From: CAZDAW01 sp964503685
GTDB lineage: Bacteria > Chloroflexota > Anaerolineae > Anaerolineales > Anaerolineaceae
Length of the DNA stretch: 15,741 bases
Assembly: GCA_964503685.1 (NCBI GenBank)
Contig: CAZDAW010000084.1
Location: forward strand, 1-15,741
Direction: 5' to 3'
The translations under genes were made by a program, and so were the position numbers. The notes beneath the pieces were generated by a model. That model ran no database searches and was not told the DNA's origin. It saw only the letters and a list, made by a program, of their open reading frames with translations. Below, piece after piece: positions 1 through 7,764 of the stretch (within the stretch, counting starts at the first letter, position 1; each line of letters starts with the position of its first letter).

Positions 1-63
1 AAGATGATCCAGTTGCTCAGCAAGAAAGACGCAAAGAAATTCGTCACCACTATACCGGCGTGA
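1..63 (+). CDS. Possible 3' end of an upstream gene (partial, unidentified)
   Basis: Frame 1 is open from the window edge and stops with TGA at 61-63. It would encode the last 20 residues of a protein (ending KKFVTTIPA). The stop lies 44 bp before a strong bidirectional terminator, which is the expected spacing for the end of a plus-strand gene converging on the importer operon. Against it, frame 3 is also open here and reads through the terminator, and the minus strand carries a short GGDEF-like string. Nothing identifies a function. The call rests only on position relative to the terminator. Confidence 0.25.
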   Translation, partial: KMIQLLSKKDAKKFVTTIPA

Positions 64-106
64 TTGTGCGCCAATATCTTCTTTCTGCTCTGACAAAATT
101 CTCCAT

Positions 107-143
107 AAAAAAACTCGCCGTCGGAAAAACGGCGAGTTTTTTT
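107..143. terminator. Bidirectional intrinsic terminator
   Basis: A perfect 11-bp inverted repeat (AAACTCGCCGT at 111-121 and its complement at 129-139) has a 7-nt loop. It is flanked by an A-run at 107-113 and a T-run at 137-143. It therefore forms a GC-rich hairpin followed by a U-tract on both strands. On the minus strand it lies 23 bp after the stop codon of the last importer gene and closes that operon. On the plus strand it would end whatever gene comes from the left edge. Confidence 0.92.
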
Positions 144-165
144 ATCGCTGGATTGGAGAGATTTG

Positions 166-1098
166 TTACAAAGTTCTTTTTTCGCGGTCGTAGTTTTGAC
201 CCAGCGTTGCCGGTCCACGGCCTCGTTTGAAGGATAACATCATTACCAGGATGGTGGCAACGTATGGCAGCATCAACAGGAATTGATAGGGTACCCCGAT
301 GCCGGCAACCTGAACCCGGTAGGCGAACACTTCGACGCCGGCAAAGAAAAGCGAACCGAACAAAATAGGCAGGGGGCTCCAGGCGCCAAAGAAAGTCAGA
401 GCAGAAGATAACCAGCCGCGTCCTTTTGTCATACCTTCGGTGAACGTGCCGGTATAAACCATTGGCAAATAAGCGCCGGCTATTCCGACCAGCATACCGC
501 CGATGATTGCAGCCGTGTAGCGCATGCGAACCACATTAACACCCAGACTGTCGGCTGCCTGTGGGCTTTCACCCACTGCGCGCAGTTTCAGTCCATAGTT
601 TGTTTTGTACAAGATGTACCATAGAAGAATAGACACCACAATGGACAGGTAAACCAGCATATTCTGTTGAAAGAATACCGGCCCAATAAATGGAATTTTA
701 CTGAGCAGCGGAATTTCAACATCTTTCAGGGTTGTGAGCATAGGCGGCGTCAGGGTAACGCCGAGGGCCAGCTTGGGCAACAAAGTCGACAATCCTACAC
801 CGATGAAGAAAAACGATAAACTGATGACAAATTGGTTCATCTTCAGGGTAGTGGTAAAGTAAGCGACTGCCAGGCCAAAAATTCCTCCCACTAACGCTGC
901 CGCAATAATGCCGATAAAAACACTATGGGTATAGTATCCAACCAGAAAACCCACCGACGCGCCGACCAGCATGATGCCTTCCTGCGCAACGTTGAATATC
1001 CCGGTGCGACCTGCCAACATGGTCCCCTGCGCAGCCAATACAAACGGCACCATTGAGAGTAAGATGAGTTTTGAATAAGTGATGAGAGTCTCTAACAT
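166..1098 (-). CDS. ABC importer permease 2, BMP/nucleoside type (YufQ/NupQ-like)
   Basis: A 310-aa integral membrane permease of the BPD_transp_2 family (COG1079 type). It should form the transmembrane channel of a nucleoside/BMP-type importer together with the adjacent permease. Most of the protein is hydrophobic helices. The N-terminal family motif (GRTGIFNVAQEGIMLVGA, residues 30-47) is clear, as is the cytoplasmic coupling segment around residues 169-208 (GLKLRAVGESPQAADSLGV). The C-terminal tail (GPATLGQNYDRE) is typical of this subfamily. The ATG at 1098 follows the TAG of the previous gene by only 3 nt. An AGGAGG at 1113-1108, inside the end of that gene, is spaced 9 nt from the ATG, so translation is tightly coupled. 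Length and position as last gene match nupQ/yufQ. Substrate identity is inferred from the family, not seen. Confidence 0.93.
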   Translation of the reverse strand: MLETLITYSKLILLSMVPFVLAAQGTMLAGRTGIFNVAQEGIMLVGASVGFLVGYYTHSVFIGIIAAALVGGIFGLAVAYFTTTLKMNQFVISLSFFFIGVGLSTLLPKLALGVTLTPPMLTTLKDVEIPLLSKIPFIGPVFFQQNMLVYLSIVVSILLWYILYKTNYGLKLRAVGESPQAADSLGVNVVRMRYTAAIIGGMLVGIAGAYLPMVYTGTFTEGMTKGRGWLSSALTFFGAWSPLPILFGSLFFAGVEVFAYRVQVAGIGVPYQFLLMLPYVATILVMMLSFKRGRGPATLGQNYDREKRTL

Positions 1099-1101
1099 GG
1101 G

Positions 1102-2130
1102 CTACCGCCTCCTGACCACATCTGAAAGTAAGACGAAAAGCAGAACCAGCGCTTCGACGATGAAAACCATCTCAACAGGGATATTCATCGTGCGTTGCAT
1201 GGCGCTTGCGCCAACTTCCAAAACGGAGATAAAGAAAGCAACAAAAGGAACAGCGGCATTATTACCTTTTGAAATTAATCCAATGATGAGTCCTAACACC
1301 AGGAAGTTGGATTGCATGCCTTCAATCAGGCAGTGATGAACGCCGGCGACTTCAATCGCGCCGGCAAGGCCGCCCAATGCGCCGCCAATGATGAGCGACA
1401 GAACAAACATCTTTCGTGTGTTAATCCCGAAAACATGGGAAGCGCGTGGATTTGCCCCGGTGGCAACCAGTTCGTACCCGCCCGTAGAGCGATCCGTAAA
1501 CAGAAAGATCACTACAGCGATGATCAATGCGATGATGATGCCGCTGTGCAGGGGTGGGCTTTTAACAAGCAGGGGTAAAAAGCCGCCGCTGCCGATAGGC
1601 TGTGTCGTTGGATGACCGACGTTCATGTCGCGCCAGGGGCCGGTCGCAATATAGTTAACAAGTTGAAATGAAATGAAGTTAAGGAGGACGGTTGTCAGTA
1701 TTTCGCTGATGTTGAACCGATAAAGAAGCCAGCCAGGTATGAGTCCCCAGATTGCGCCTGCTACGATCCCACCCAACAAAACAAGGGGTAATAAAATAAA
1801 TGCTGGAAGATCAGGTAAGAGTATCCCGATTGTCGTGGCGCCTATGGCGCCAGCCAGCAATTGCCCTTCACTGCCGATATTAAATTTGCCGGCTGCCAGG
1901 GGTACGGTGAATGCAAGTGAGCAGAGCAGCAAGGGTACGAATTTGAGAATCGTTTGAATGAATCCGTATGGGGTTCTAAACGATGTGAATAAGATAGTCG
2001 CGTAAGCCCGAAAGACATCGAATCCCATGGCAGCGATGAAAATTCCTGCCGCTGCCAGGGATGCCACTATGGCAATCAGGTAAGGAACAAACGCTTTAAA
2101 GATTTTTCCGAGAGCTAAACGATTTTCCAT
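1102..2130 (-). CDS. ABC importer permease 1, BMP/nucleoside type (YufP/NupP-like)
   Basis: A 342-aa inner-membrane permease (BPD_transp_2, COG4603 type), partner of permease 2 in a heterodimeric channel. It starts with a short cytoplasmic stretch and a first membrane helix near residues 13-35. It carries the family motif GKFNIGSEGQLLAGA (81-95) and the coupling segment GGYELVATGANPRASHVFGI (217-236) followed by a Gly-rich helix. The C-terminal tail is basic (VVRRR). The start at 2130 lies 7 nt after the TGA of the ATPase gene with only a weak purine-rich stretch ahead, which suggests translational coupling to the ATPase. Order and length follow the nupNOPQ arrangement. I see no missing motif. 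Confidence 0.93.
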   Translation of the reverse strand: MENRLALGKIFKAFVPYLIAIVASLAAAGIFIAAMGFDVFRAYATILFTSFRTPYGFIQTILKFVPLLLCSLAFTVPLAAGKFNIGSEGQLLAGAIGATTIGILLPDLPAFILLPLVLLGGIVAGAIWGLIPGWLLYRFNISEILTTVLLNFISFQLVNYIATGPWRDMNVGHPTTQPIGSGGFLPLLVKSPPLHSGIIIALIIAVVIFLFTDRSTGGYELVATGANPRASHVFGINTRKMFVLSLIIGGALGGLAGAIEVAGVHHCLIEGMQSNFLVLGLIIGLISKGNNAAVPFVAFFISVLEVGASAMQRTMNIPVEMVFIVEALVLLFVLLSDVVRRR

Positions 2131-2137
2131 GGATCAC

Positions 2138-3688
2138 TCACATGTTCTTTTTGATTCCGCTCATCAACCGTCCGATTTCGTATTTCTCGAACTGGTTTCT
2201 GGGGAGGATGCCAAGGATTTCACCGCGATAGATGACTGCAATTCTGTCGCAGAGAAGCAGCAATTCATCCAGATCTTCAGAGATCAGGAGGGTTGCCATG
2301 CCCGCTTTTTTGCCTTGCAACAATTTGGTGTAAACGAAATCCATTGAAGGAATATCCAATCCGCGTGTCGGGTTATGCGCCACGAGTAATTTCGTCGGCT
2401 GTGAGAAGGCGCGGGCGATCATAACGCGCTGGATATTGCCGCCAGAGAGATTCCCGCCGGCGTCGCGAGGCCCGCCGGTTTTTATGTTGTATTCTTTAAT
2501 CAAATCTTCGGAGATCTTAAATACGGTTTTCCAATCCAGAAACCCCTTGTTGGCGTAGGGCTTTTGCTTATGGTATCCCAAAATTAGGTTTTGAGCGACA
2601 TTGGCTTTGGGTAAGAAACCGTCGTGCAGACGGTCTTCCGGGATGTAAGCAACACCGTTTTTTAATAAATCGCGGGTTTGCAGAGATGAAGCGTCAAGGC
2701 CATCAATCTTAATACTGCCTTTTGAGATTGGCTGGATACCTAAGATGCTTTCAGCCAATTCACGCTGCCCGTTTCCAGCCACGCCGGCTACGCCGAGGAT
2801 TTCACTGTTATGCACAGTGAGGGTCAGGTCTTTGATTTTGGTGATTTTCTCGGCAGAAACGACCTCAACTCCTTCGGCGACCAGTACCGGTTTATCGCCG
2901 ACTGGAATAGACGCCGGGCCCGTATCACCCTTGGAGAAGATCACGCTCTTTTGGATATTCATTTCATCACCGACCATACCGCGCACGAAGGCTTCTTCGT
3001 GGGCTGCGTCTCGTTCAAGCGATATGACGTTTTTCCCATTTCGCAAGACGGTGATCCGGTCGCATACGCTCAGTACTTCGCGGATTTTATGGGTAATGAA
3101 GACAATGCTTAAGCCTTCGTTGACCATCACGCGCAGAGACTGGAAGAGTGCATCTACTTCCTGAGGGGTAAGGTTCGTCGTGGGTTCATCGAGGATCAAG
3201 ATTTCAACGCCGCGATAGAGAGCTTTCAGAATCTCTACTTTCTGACGAATGCCCATTGGCAAATCTTCGATCATCGCATTTAAATCGACTTCCAGACCGA
3301 ATCTTTTCGCCAGTTCATTGACTTTCCTGGCTTCCTCGTCTAATTTCATCGTCAGACTGTTTTTGACGCTTGTCCCCAATACGATATTTTCCAATACGGT
3401 ATAGGTGCCAATTTGCAAAAAGTGTTGGTGAACCATACCGATGCCGTTTTTCAGAGCGTCGTTCGGCGATTGGATGGATATTTTCTTGCCGTGCAGATAG
3501 ATTTCTCCGCTATCCATGCGATACAGCCCGAAAAGCACATTCATCAGAGTCGTTTTACCGGCGCCGTTACCGCCAAGCAAACCGTGAATCTCACGGGGCT
3601 TGAGTTGGAAATTGACATTATCTAGGGCAGCCATCTTATCAAAAGACTTGTGGATGCCCATCATGTTTAGGATAAGAGTATCGTCCAT
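2138..3688 (-). CDS. Double-domain ABC ATPase of the BMP/nucleoside importer (YufO/NupO-like)
   Basis: A 516-aa cytoplasmic ATPase with two fused ABC domains (COG3845 type). Domain 1 (about 1-250) has a full Walker A (GGNGAGKTT, 39-47), Q-loop Q88, a modified signature (PMGIRQK, 144-150), Walker B with catalytic Glu (ILILDEPT, 163-170) and switch His200. Domain 2 (about 265-516) has a degenerate Walker A (AGNGQREL, 304-311, no Lys), an intact LSGGNIQ signature (414-420) and a degenerate Walker B (LLVAHNPTRGLD, 434-445; His-Asn where Asp-Glu is canonical). One consensus and one degenerate ATP site is normal for this family and for sugar-type double ABC proteins. It sits between receptor and permease genes. 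No clear Shine-Dalgarno precedes the ATG at 3688, and an in-frame ATG pair at residues 9-10 is an alternative start. Confidence 0.95.
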   Translation of the reverse strand: MDDTLILNMMGIHKSFDKMAALDNVNFQLKPREIHGLLGGNGAGKTTLMNVLFGLYRMDSGEIYLHGKKISIQSPNDALKNGIGMVHQHFLQIGTYTVLENIVLGTSVKNSLTMKLDEEARKVNELAKRFGLEVDLNAMIEDLPMGIRQKVEILKALYRGVEILILDEPTTNLTPQEVDALFQSLRVMVNEGLSIVFITHKIREVLSVCDRITVLRNGKNVISLERDAAHEEAFVRGMVGDEMNIQKSVIFSKGDTGPASIPVGDKPVLVAEGVEVVSAEKITKIKDLTLTVHNSEILGVAGVAGNGQRELAESILGIQPISKGSIKIDGLDASSLQTRDLLKNGVAYIPEDRLHDGFLPKANVAQNLILGYHKQKPYANKGFLDWKTVFKISEDLIKEYNIKTGGPRDAGGNLSGGNIQRVMIARAFSQPTKLLVAHNPTRGLDIPSMDFVYTKLLQGKKAGMATLLISEDLDELLLLCDRIAVIYRGEILGILPRNQFEKYEIGRLMSGIKKNM

Positions 3689-3722
3689 TGGTTTGACAAT
3701 ATACTTTCTGACTGGTTTGCAT

Positions 3723-3758
3723 AAGACTTCCGAAACCCTGATAGGTTTCGGAAGTCTT
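3723..3758 (-). promoter_or_regulatory. Intercistronic hairpin between receptor and ATPase genes
   Basis: A perfect 15-bp inverted repeat (AAGACTTCCGAAACC at 3723-3737, complement at 3744-3758) with a 6-nt loop lies in the 96-bp gap between the receptor gene and the ATPase gene. On the transcribed minus strand it is followed by CTTATGCAAACC and not by a U-run, so it is not a strong intrinsic terminator. Such hairpins after binding-protein genes commonly stabilise the receptor mRNA or cause partial termination, giving more receptor than ATPase and permease. The structure is seen; the role is inferred. Confidence 0.8.
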
Positions 3759-3784
3759 GTTGGGTAAGGTGATTACACCTTGGT

Positions 3785-4891
3785 TTATTTGATTTCGGTC
3801 GTGTCTTTCACGACTTGGATCTTGCCGCTCTTGACGTCATTGATGATGGTTTCCATCTCGGCGCCGATTTTCTCATCGACATTTGCCAGCGGGGTCTGGA
3901 TATCTTGGCCTGTTTCAAAGGTCAAGATATAGTAGCCGCCGGTCTCGCCAGCCATAATTTTGCTGACCATTTCTTTCAATGGATTGGCCAGATCAATGAG
4001 CAGAGAGGTAACATAGTTGTCAGGAGCGAAGGAACTCTTGTCGGTGTATTTCGCGGTTACCAGGATCTTGCTGTCTGTCTTGGCTTTGACTGCCTCGAAG
4101 ATACCCTGCATACCCAGGTTGAGCGATCCGACCAGGACATCCATACCTTCGGCGATCATCGTATCAGCAACCTGACGGGATTTGGCAGGATCATTGAAAT
4201 CGCCAGCCCATACGGGTTTGATTTCAACATTCAGGCCGGAGTCTTTAACCGCCTGTTGCATTGCGTGCACTTCGGCGTAAGAGAAAGGCAGAGTCTGGCC
4301 GCCGATGTAACCGATCTTTCCGGTCTTCGAAGCGCGGGCCGCTACTGCGCCAATGGCGTAGAAACCGACATGGAAATTGCGGTCGAGAATCCACACATTG
4401 GGGTCCATCCCTTCGCGCTTTTCATCGAGTTCGACGATGAAAATAACATCGGGGAATTCTTTGGCCAGGGCGAGAGCCTGATTCAGATATTGGCCGCCGT
4501 GCGCCCAAATGATATTGAAGCCGCCGTCAACATATTCGCGCATGGCGCGATCGACGTCAGGAACAGCTACGCTTTCTGAATAGGCTGTTTCGAGTCCCAA
4601 ATCATTTTTGACTGCTTCAACAGCCAGATAGCCAAGGGTATTATAGTCGGCGTCTGTGACCACTCCGGGGAAGACGGCTGCCAGTTTCCACGTCTTTGCA
4701 GGCGCTTCGGCGGCAGGTTCTTCGGCTGCAGGCGCTTCGGCGGCAGGCTCTTCGGCTACTGGCGCTTCGGCGGCCGGCTCTTCGGCGGCAGGCTCTTCAG
4801 CCGGCGCTGGCGTAGCGGCTGGCTGGCAGGCTGCCAATGCGAACGACAGAATCATCAGGACCGACATGACGGAAAACAGTAACTTCTTCAT
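3785..4891 (-). CDS. BMP-family substrate-binding lipoprotein of the ABC importer
   Basis: A 368-aa extracytoplasmic receptor of the basic membrane protein (Bmp/Med/PnrA) family, which captures ligand for the importer encoded downstream. A lipoprotein signal (residues 1-21) ends in LAAC with Cys22. Residues 23-66 are a Pro-Ala-Glu linker that tethers the domain to the membrane. The binding domain runs from about 67 to 368 with the family pattern: a VTDADYN segment after strand 1 (78-84), IIWAHGGQY (127-135), VWILDRNFHVGFYAIGAVAA (166-185), GKIGYIGGQ (191-199) and MDVLVGSLNLGMQG (250-263). PnrA-like nucleoside receptors usually have an (F/Y)N-containing loop at the first site; here it is DYN, so ligand class is plausible but not certain. 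AAGGAG sits at 4904-4899, 7 nt before the ATG. This is the first gene of the operon, with its own promoter. Confidence 0.92.
   Translation of the reverse strand: MKKLLFSVMSVLMILSFALAACQPAATPAPAEEPAAEEPAAEAPVAEEPAAEAPAAEEPAAEAPAKTWKLAAVFPGVVTDADYNTLGYLAVEAVKNDLGLETAYSESVAVPDVDRAMREYVDGGFNIIWAHGGQYLNQALALAKEFPDVIFIVELDEKREGMDPNVWILDRNFHVGFYAIGAVAARASKTGKIGYIGGQTLPFSYAEVHAMQQAVKDSGLNVEIKPVWAGDFNDPAKSRQVADTMIAEGMDVLVGSLNLGMQGIFEAVKAKTDSKILVTAKYTDKSSFAPDNYVTSLLIDLANPLKEMVSKIMAGETGGYYILTFETGQDIQTPLANVDEKIGAEMETIINDVKSGKIQVVKDTTEIK
4694..4783 (-). repeat. Three in-frame 30-bp repeats encoding the Pro-Ala-Glu linker
   Basis: Codons 37-66 of the receptor lipoprotein are three consecutive 10-residue units of the form EEPAAEAPxA, near-identical at DNA level (period 30 bp, few substitutions). 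Further partial units extend toward the lipobox. The repeat encodes an acidic flexible tether between the lipidated Cys and the binding domain. Such tracts expand and contract by slippage, so linker length is probably variable among strains. Confidence 0.85.
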
Positions 4892-4924
4892 ATTTATTCT
4901 CCTTACTGGTAAGATGGATGGTCA

Positions 4925-4940
4925 GGTGAAATTTTTCACC
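4925..4940. promoter_or_regulatory. 16-bp palindrome in the importer leader, candidate operator
   Basis: GGTGAAA-TT-TTTCACC is a perfect 7+2+7 inverted repeat. It begins about 14 bp downstream of the -10 box of the importer promoter, so it covers roughly +7 to +23 of the predicted transcript. A repressor bound here would block transcription, which fits a substrate-responsive regulator. As RNA it would form only a tight, poor hairpin, so a DNA-binding role is more likely. The regulator is not in the window. Confidence 0.45.
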
Positions 4941-4953
4941 CGTTGATGAAAAT

Positions 4954-4981
4954 ATTATAACATCATAAATTACCCTCACAA
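4954..4981 (-). promoter_or_regulatory. Sigma70-type promoter of the BMP importer operon
   Basis: On the minus strand TTGTGA (4981-4976) and a perfect TATAAT (4959-4954) are separated by 16 bp. The start would be near 4947, giving a leader of about 56 nt that contains the palindrome at 4925-4940 and the AAGGAG ribosome site. A weak 5-bp inverted repeat (TGATG/CATCA) brackets the -10 box. Confidence 0.7.
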
Positions 4982-5122
4982 GGGATATTAATCCGTCTTT
5001 GAAGTTCCGAAAGTCACGTCCTGTGATTTCCAGTTCTTGATCAGGGAAATAAATATATTATGTAAACCGGATACTTAAAATCCTGACTGATACGTAAAAA
5101 ATTGACCTTTTTCCGTGACAGA

Positions 5123-5150
5123 TTGGATTAATTCATTTAATTTTTATAGT
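5123..5150 (+). promoter_or_regulatory. Possible chemoreceptor promoter
   Basis: TTGGAT (5123-5128) and TATAGT (5145-5150) are separated by 16 bp. The -10 matches consensus at five of six positions, the -35 at three. The leader would be about 150 nt. No FliA-type promoter was seen. AT-richness makes chance matches likely. Confidence 0.3.
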
Positions 5151-5305
5151 AATGGAAGGGCGAAATGATGTAAAAAATTAACAAGACTCCGGTGGATTTT
5201 TATTGGTATTAGATTATTTTTCCCTACAGTCGGCATATCGGCATGTAGTTTTTATTATTCGAAATGGCTGCATGCATAACTTATTATTCTGGAAGGAACA
5301 CCTAA

Positions 5306-7711
5306 ATGAAAATATTGGACAACATGAAGGTGGGGCTGAAAATTCTGTTCGGTTATATTCTTGTGCTGATTGCCATGCTGATTGTTGGCGGTGTTGCTGT
5401 CTATCAAGTAAATACCATCAATAATACCGTAAAAAACCTGGTCAATAATCTGGCAGAAGAACAGCGTATGGCAGATAGTATTGCGCTTTCAGTTACCAGC
5501 GCCCGATTAAATGCCATACAATATATCAACGGCCACGCTTCGAGTGATCTTCAGGCTTTTCAAGATTCGTATATTCAGTTACAGGGATTGGTTCAGGCTG
5601 CCAGCGAAAAAGACATCCCTCCTGAGCGGGCTGCGATACTGAAGGAGATTAAAAACGAGGTTTCAAAGTACCAAAGCACATTCTCTACAGTGGTTACCCA
5701 GATACAAAAACGCGATAAGACCTCAGCAGAGGTCCTTGATGTTTTAAGCGCCAAGGCGGTCGACAAATTGGAATCATTGCGGATGCAGGCTTTCCGAAGA
5801 GATAGCATGGTCGTTGTGCTTTATGCTGGCAGCGCCGAAGAGGCCTTTTCAATGATGCTGGCTTCGGCGAACCAGTATTTACAGGCCGGAGATGCAAAAT
5901 ATATCGAGAATTATGAAGAATATAAAAAGGATTACGAAGCCGCCATCGTCGAGCTGGATACTTTTATAAAAGAAGACACCGAGAAAGCAATATATATAGA
6001 GGCCAAATCGGCGGTCGATATCTATGATAAAAACTTCATCAGTTTGCAAAATGACTTTGACACCCAAAACGCATTGGTCGCTGATGTGCTTCGAGTCAAG
6101 GGAGTCAAGATTAAGACGCTGGCCGGCGATATGTCCGAAAGCGTCCGAACTGATTTTCAGGCCGCCTACAGCCAAACTGAAAAATTGGCGCTCGCTACTC
6201 GTTCATTGATCGTTGCCATACTGATTATTGCCTTCCTGCTCAGTTCTGCATTGAGCTATTTGATTACCCAGAATATCACCAGGCCGTTAAATGACCTGCA
6301 AAAAGTGGCCGAAGGAATTGCCGTGGGCGACCTGGGAAGGAATGTGGCGGCTAAAACCCGCTCCGGATTAGCCCGCCGAAAAGATGAACTGGGTGTTATC
6401 AGTCATGCATTCAAGCGAATGGTTATGGATTATTTACGCCCGATGACCAACGTCGCAAAGCTGATTGCCGACGGCGACCTGACCATTGAAGTGACCCCAC
6501 ATTCTGAACATGACGAACTGGGAATTGCATTTAAACAAATGATCGAAAATTTAAGAACTGTCATCAGCGGCGTCAAGGAAAGTTCTGTTAATCTGAGCCG
6601 GGCTTCTAATGAACTGGCGTTGGTCGCCAGTCAGACAGGAAGCGCGACTGGCCAGATCACTATGACGATTCAACAGGTGGCGAAGGGGATCGGGCAGCAG
6701 TCGATCAGCATCAATAAAACCGCCGAATCCGTTGAGGTTATGAAGCGCGCTATCAATGGGGTGGCCAACGGCGCTCAGGAACAGGCCAATGCGGTGACGA
6801 AGGCGTCCGAAATGACCGGGCAGCTTTCTGAGATGATCACCCAGGTGACTGAATCGGCCCAGCAGCAAGTTGTTAACGCCAATCGGGTAGCTGATGATAC
6901 CCATAATAGCGCGGCCGCGCTTGAAACGACGATCAATGGCATGGATAGCATCAAGGAAAAGGTCAATCTTTCGGCGCAAAAAGTGAAAGAGATGAGCGAA
7001 AATTCCCGCCAGATCAGTACCATCGTGGAATTGATTGATGAAATCTCCTCTCAGACCAATTTGTTAGCGTTGAACGCCGCTATCGAAGCGGCCAGGGCTG
7101 GCGAGCACGGAAAGGGTTTTGCCGTGGTGGCTGATGAGGTGCGCAAGCTGGCAGAGAAATCCAATAACGCCACCAATGAAATCGAGTCGTTGATCAAACA
7201 GGTTCAAAAATCAGCCGATGACGCCGTCGCCGCGATGAAGGCAAGCGCAGAAGAGGTTGAAAAAGGGGTAACCCATTCCAAATCCGCCGGCATGTCTTTG
7301 GCGGCCATCCTGAATTCCACCCTGGCAACCAAAGAACTGAGCGATTATACAGCCGAGGCGGCAAGGAAGATGAGCGAGCTTTCGGATGAATTATTGAAAT
7401 CGATGGAAGTCGTCTCCGCCGTCGTTGAAGAAAACACTGCTTCGACCGAGGAAATGTCTGCCACCTCTGAGGAGGTTTCAGAGGCGGTGGAGAATATTGC
7501 CAGCGTCAGTGAAGAGAACAGCGCTGCTACCGAGGAAGTATCAGCTTCCACTGAGGAAATGAACGCTCAGATCGAGGAAGTTGCTGCATCCGTGCAGTCT
7601 CTGGCCGATATGGCTAAAGATTTGCAGGATGCAATCGAGCATTTCAAACTGCCGAACGATACCGTTGATGCCGCTGATTCTCCATCGCTCGACCAGGCAG
7701 CCGGCCTGTGA
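5306..7711 (+). CDS. Methyl-accepting chemotaxis protein with long helical sensor domain
   Basis: An 801-aa transmembrane chemoreceptor that should control a CheA/CheW array. TM1 spans about 11-34. A long, almost all-helical extracytoplasmic domain covers 35-298, and TM2 covers 299-320. A HAMP linker (about 321-378) is followed by a second HAMP-like unit (about 379-420; DLTIEV, EHDELGIAFKQM). The signalling domain runs from 421 to 780, with the canonical hairpin tip at about 577-617 (SSQTNLLALNAAIEAARAGE, 581-600). At about 264 residues the sensor is much longer than a plain 4HB domain and resembles a helical bimodular (HBM) sensor; that assignment is by length and helix content only. Glu/Ala/Ser-rich segments (700-760) are probable methylation helices. 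No CheR-tethering NWETF-like tail is present. The ATG at 5306 has GGAAGGA 8 nt upstream. No che or motility genes are visible. Confidence 0.93.
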   Translation: MKILDNMKVGLKILFGYILVLIAMLIVGGVAVYQVNTINNTVKNLVNNLAEEQRMADSIALSVTSARLNAIQYINGHASSDLQAFQDSYIQLQGLVQAASEKDIPPERAAILKEIKNEVSKYQSTFSTVVTQIQKRDKTSAEVLDVLSAKAVDKLESLRMQAFRRDSMVVVLYAGSAEEAFSMMLASANQYLQAGDAKYIENYEEYKKDYEAAIVELDTFIKEDTEKAIYIEAKSAVDIYDKNFISLQNDFDTQNALVADVLRVKGVKIKTLAGDMSESVRTDFQAAYSQTEKLALATRSLIVAILIIAFLLSSALSYLITQNITRPLNDLQKVAEGIAVGDLGRNVAAKTRSGLARRKDELGVISHAFKRMVMDYLRPMTNVAKLIADGDLTIEVTPHSEHDELGIAFKQMIENLRTVISGVKESSVNLSRASNELALVASQTGSATGQITMTIQQVAKGIGQQSISINKTAESVEVMKRAINGVANGAQEQANAVTKASEMTGQLSEMITQVTESAQQQVVNANRVADDTHNSAAALETTINGMDSIKEKVNLSAQKVKEMSENSRQISTIVELIDEISSQTNLLALNAAIEAARAGEHGKGFAVVADEVRKLAEKSNNATNEIESLIKQVQKSADDAVAAMKASAEEVEKGVTHSKSAGMSLAAILNSTLATKELSDYTAEAARKMSELSDELLKSMEVVSAVVEENTASTEEMSATSEEVSEAVENIASVSEENSAATEEVSASTEEMNAQIEEVAASVQSLADMAKDLQDAIEHFKLPNDTVDAADSPSLDQAAGL

Positions 7712-7764
7712 TATTTATTGCTGTTTTACTGCTGTAAGGCGATTTTATTCTTACAATAGGTTTC

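Larger units (their letters stand above)
4892..5305. other. Divergent intergenic regulatory region (importer operon / chemoreceptor)
   Basis: This 414-bp AT-rich gap separates the two divergent transcription units and contains no convincing ORF. Its left end holds the importer promoter, leader palindrome and Shine-Dalgarno. Its centre (about 4990-5120) shows nothing recognisable. The right end has a possible chemoreceptor promoter and the sequence GGAAGGA at 5291-5297 before the ATG at 5306. I looked for a purine riboswitch and a c-di-GMP aptamer in both orientations and see neither. Confidence 0.6.

Noticed and set aside
2745..3164. Long plus-strand ORF opposite the ATPase gene.
   Set aside because: Antisense shadow of a strongly conserved ATPase sequence; no ribosome site and no domain.
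4656..4946. Plus-strand ORF rich in Ala, Gly and Ser opposite the receptor gene.
   Set aside because: It is the shadow of the Pro-Ala-Glu linker repeats of the lipoprotein; the repeated GASAAGSS pattern is the antisense of GAA/GCC/CCG codons.
4892..5305. A purine riboswitch or c-di-GMP aptamer controlling the importer or the chemoreceptor.
   Set aside because: The importer leader is only about 56 nt and lacks the purine aptamer core. Neither GGCAAA nor a CGCAAAG core is present in either orientation of the gap.
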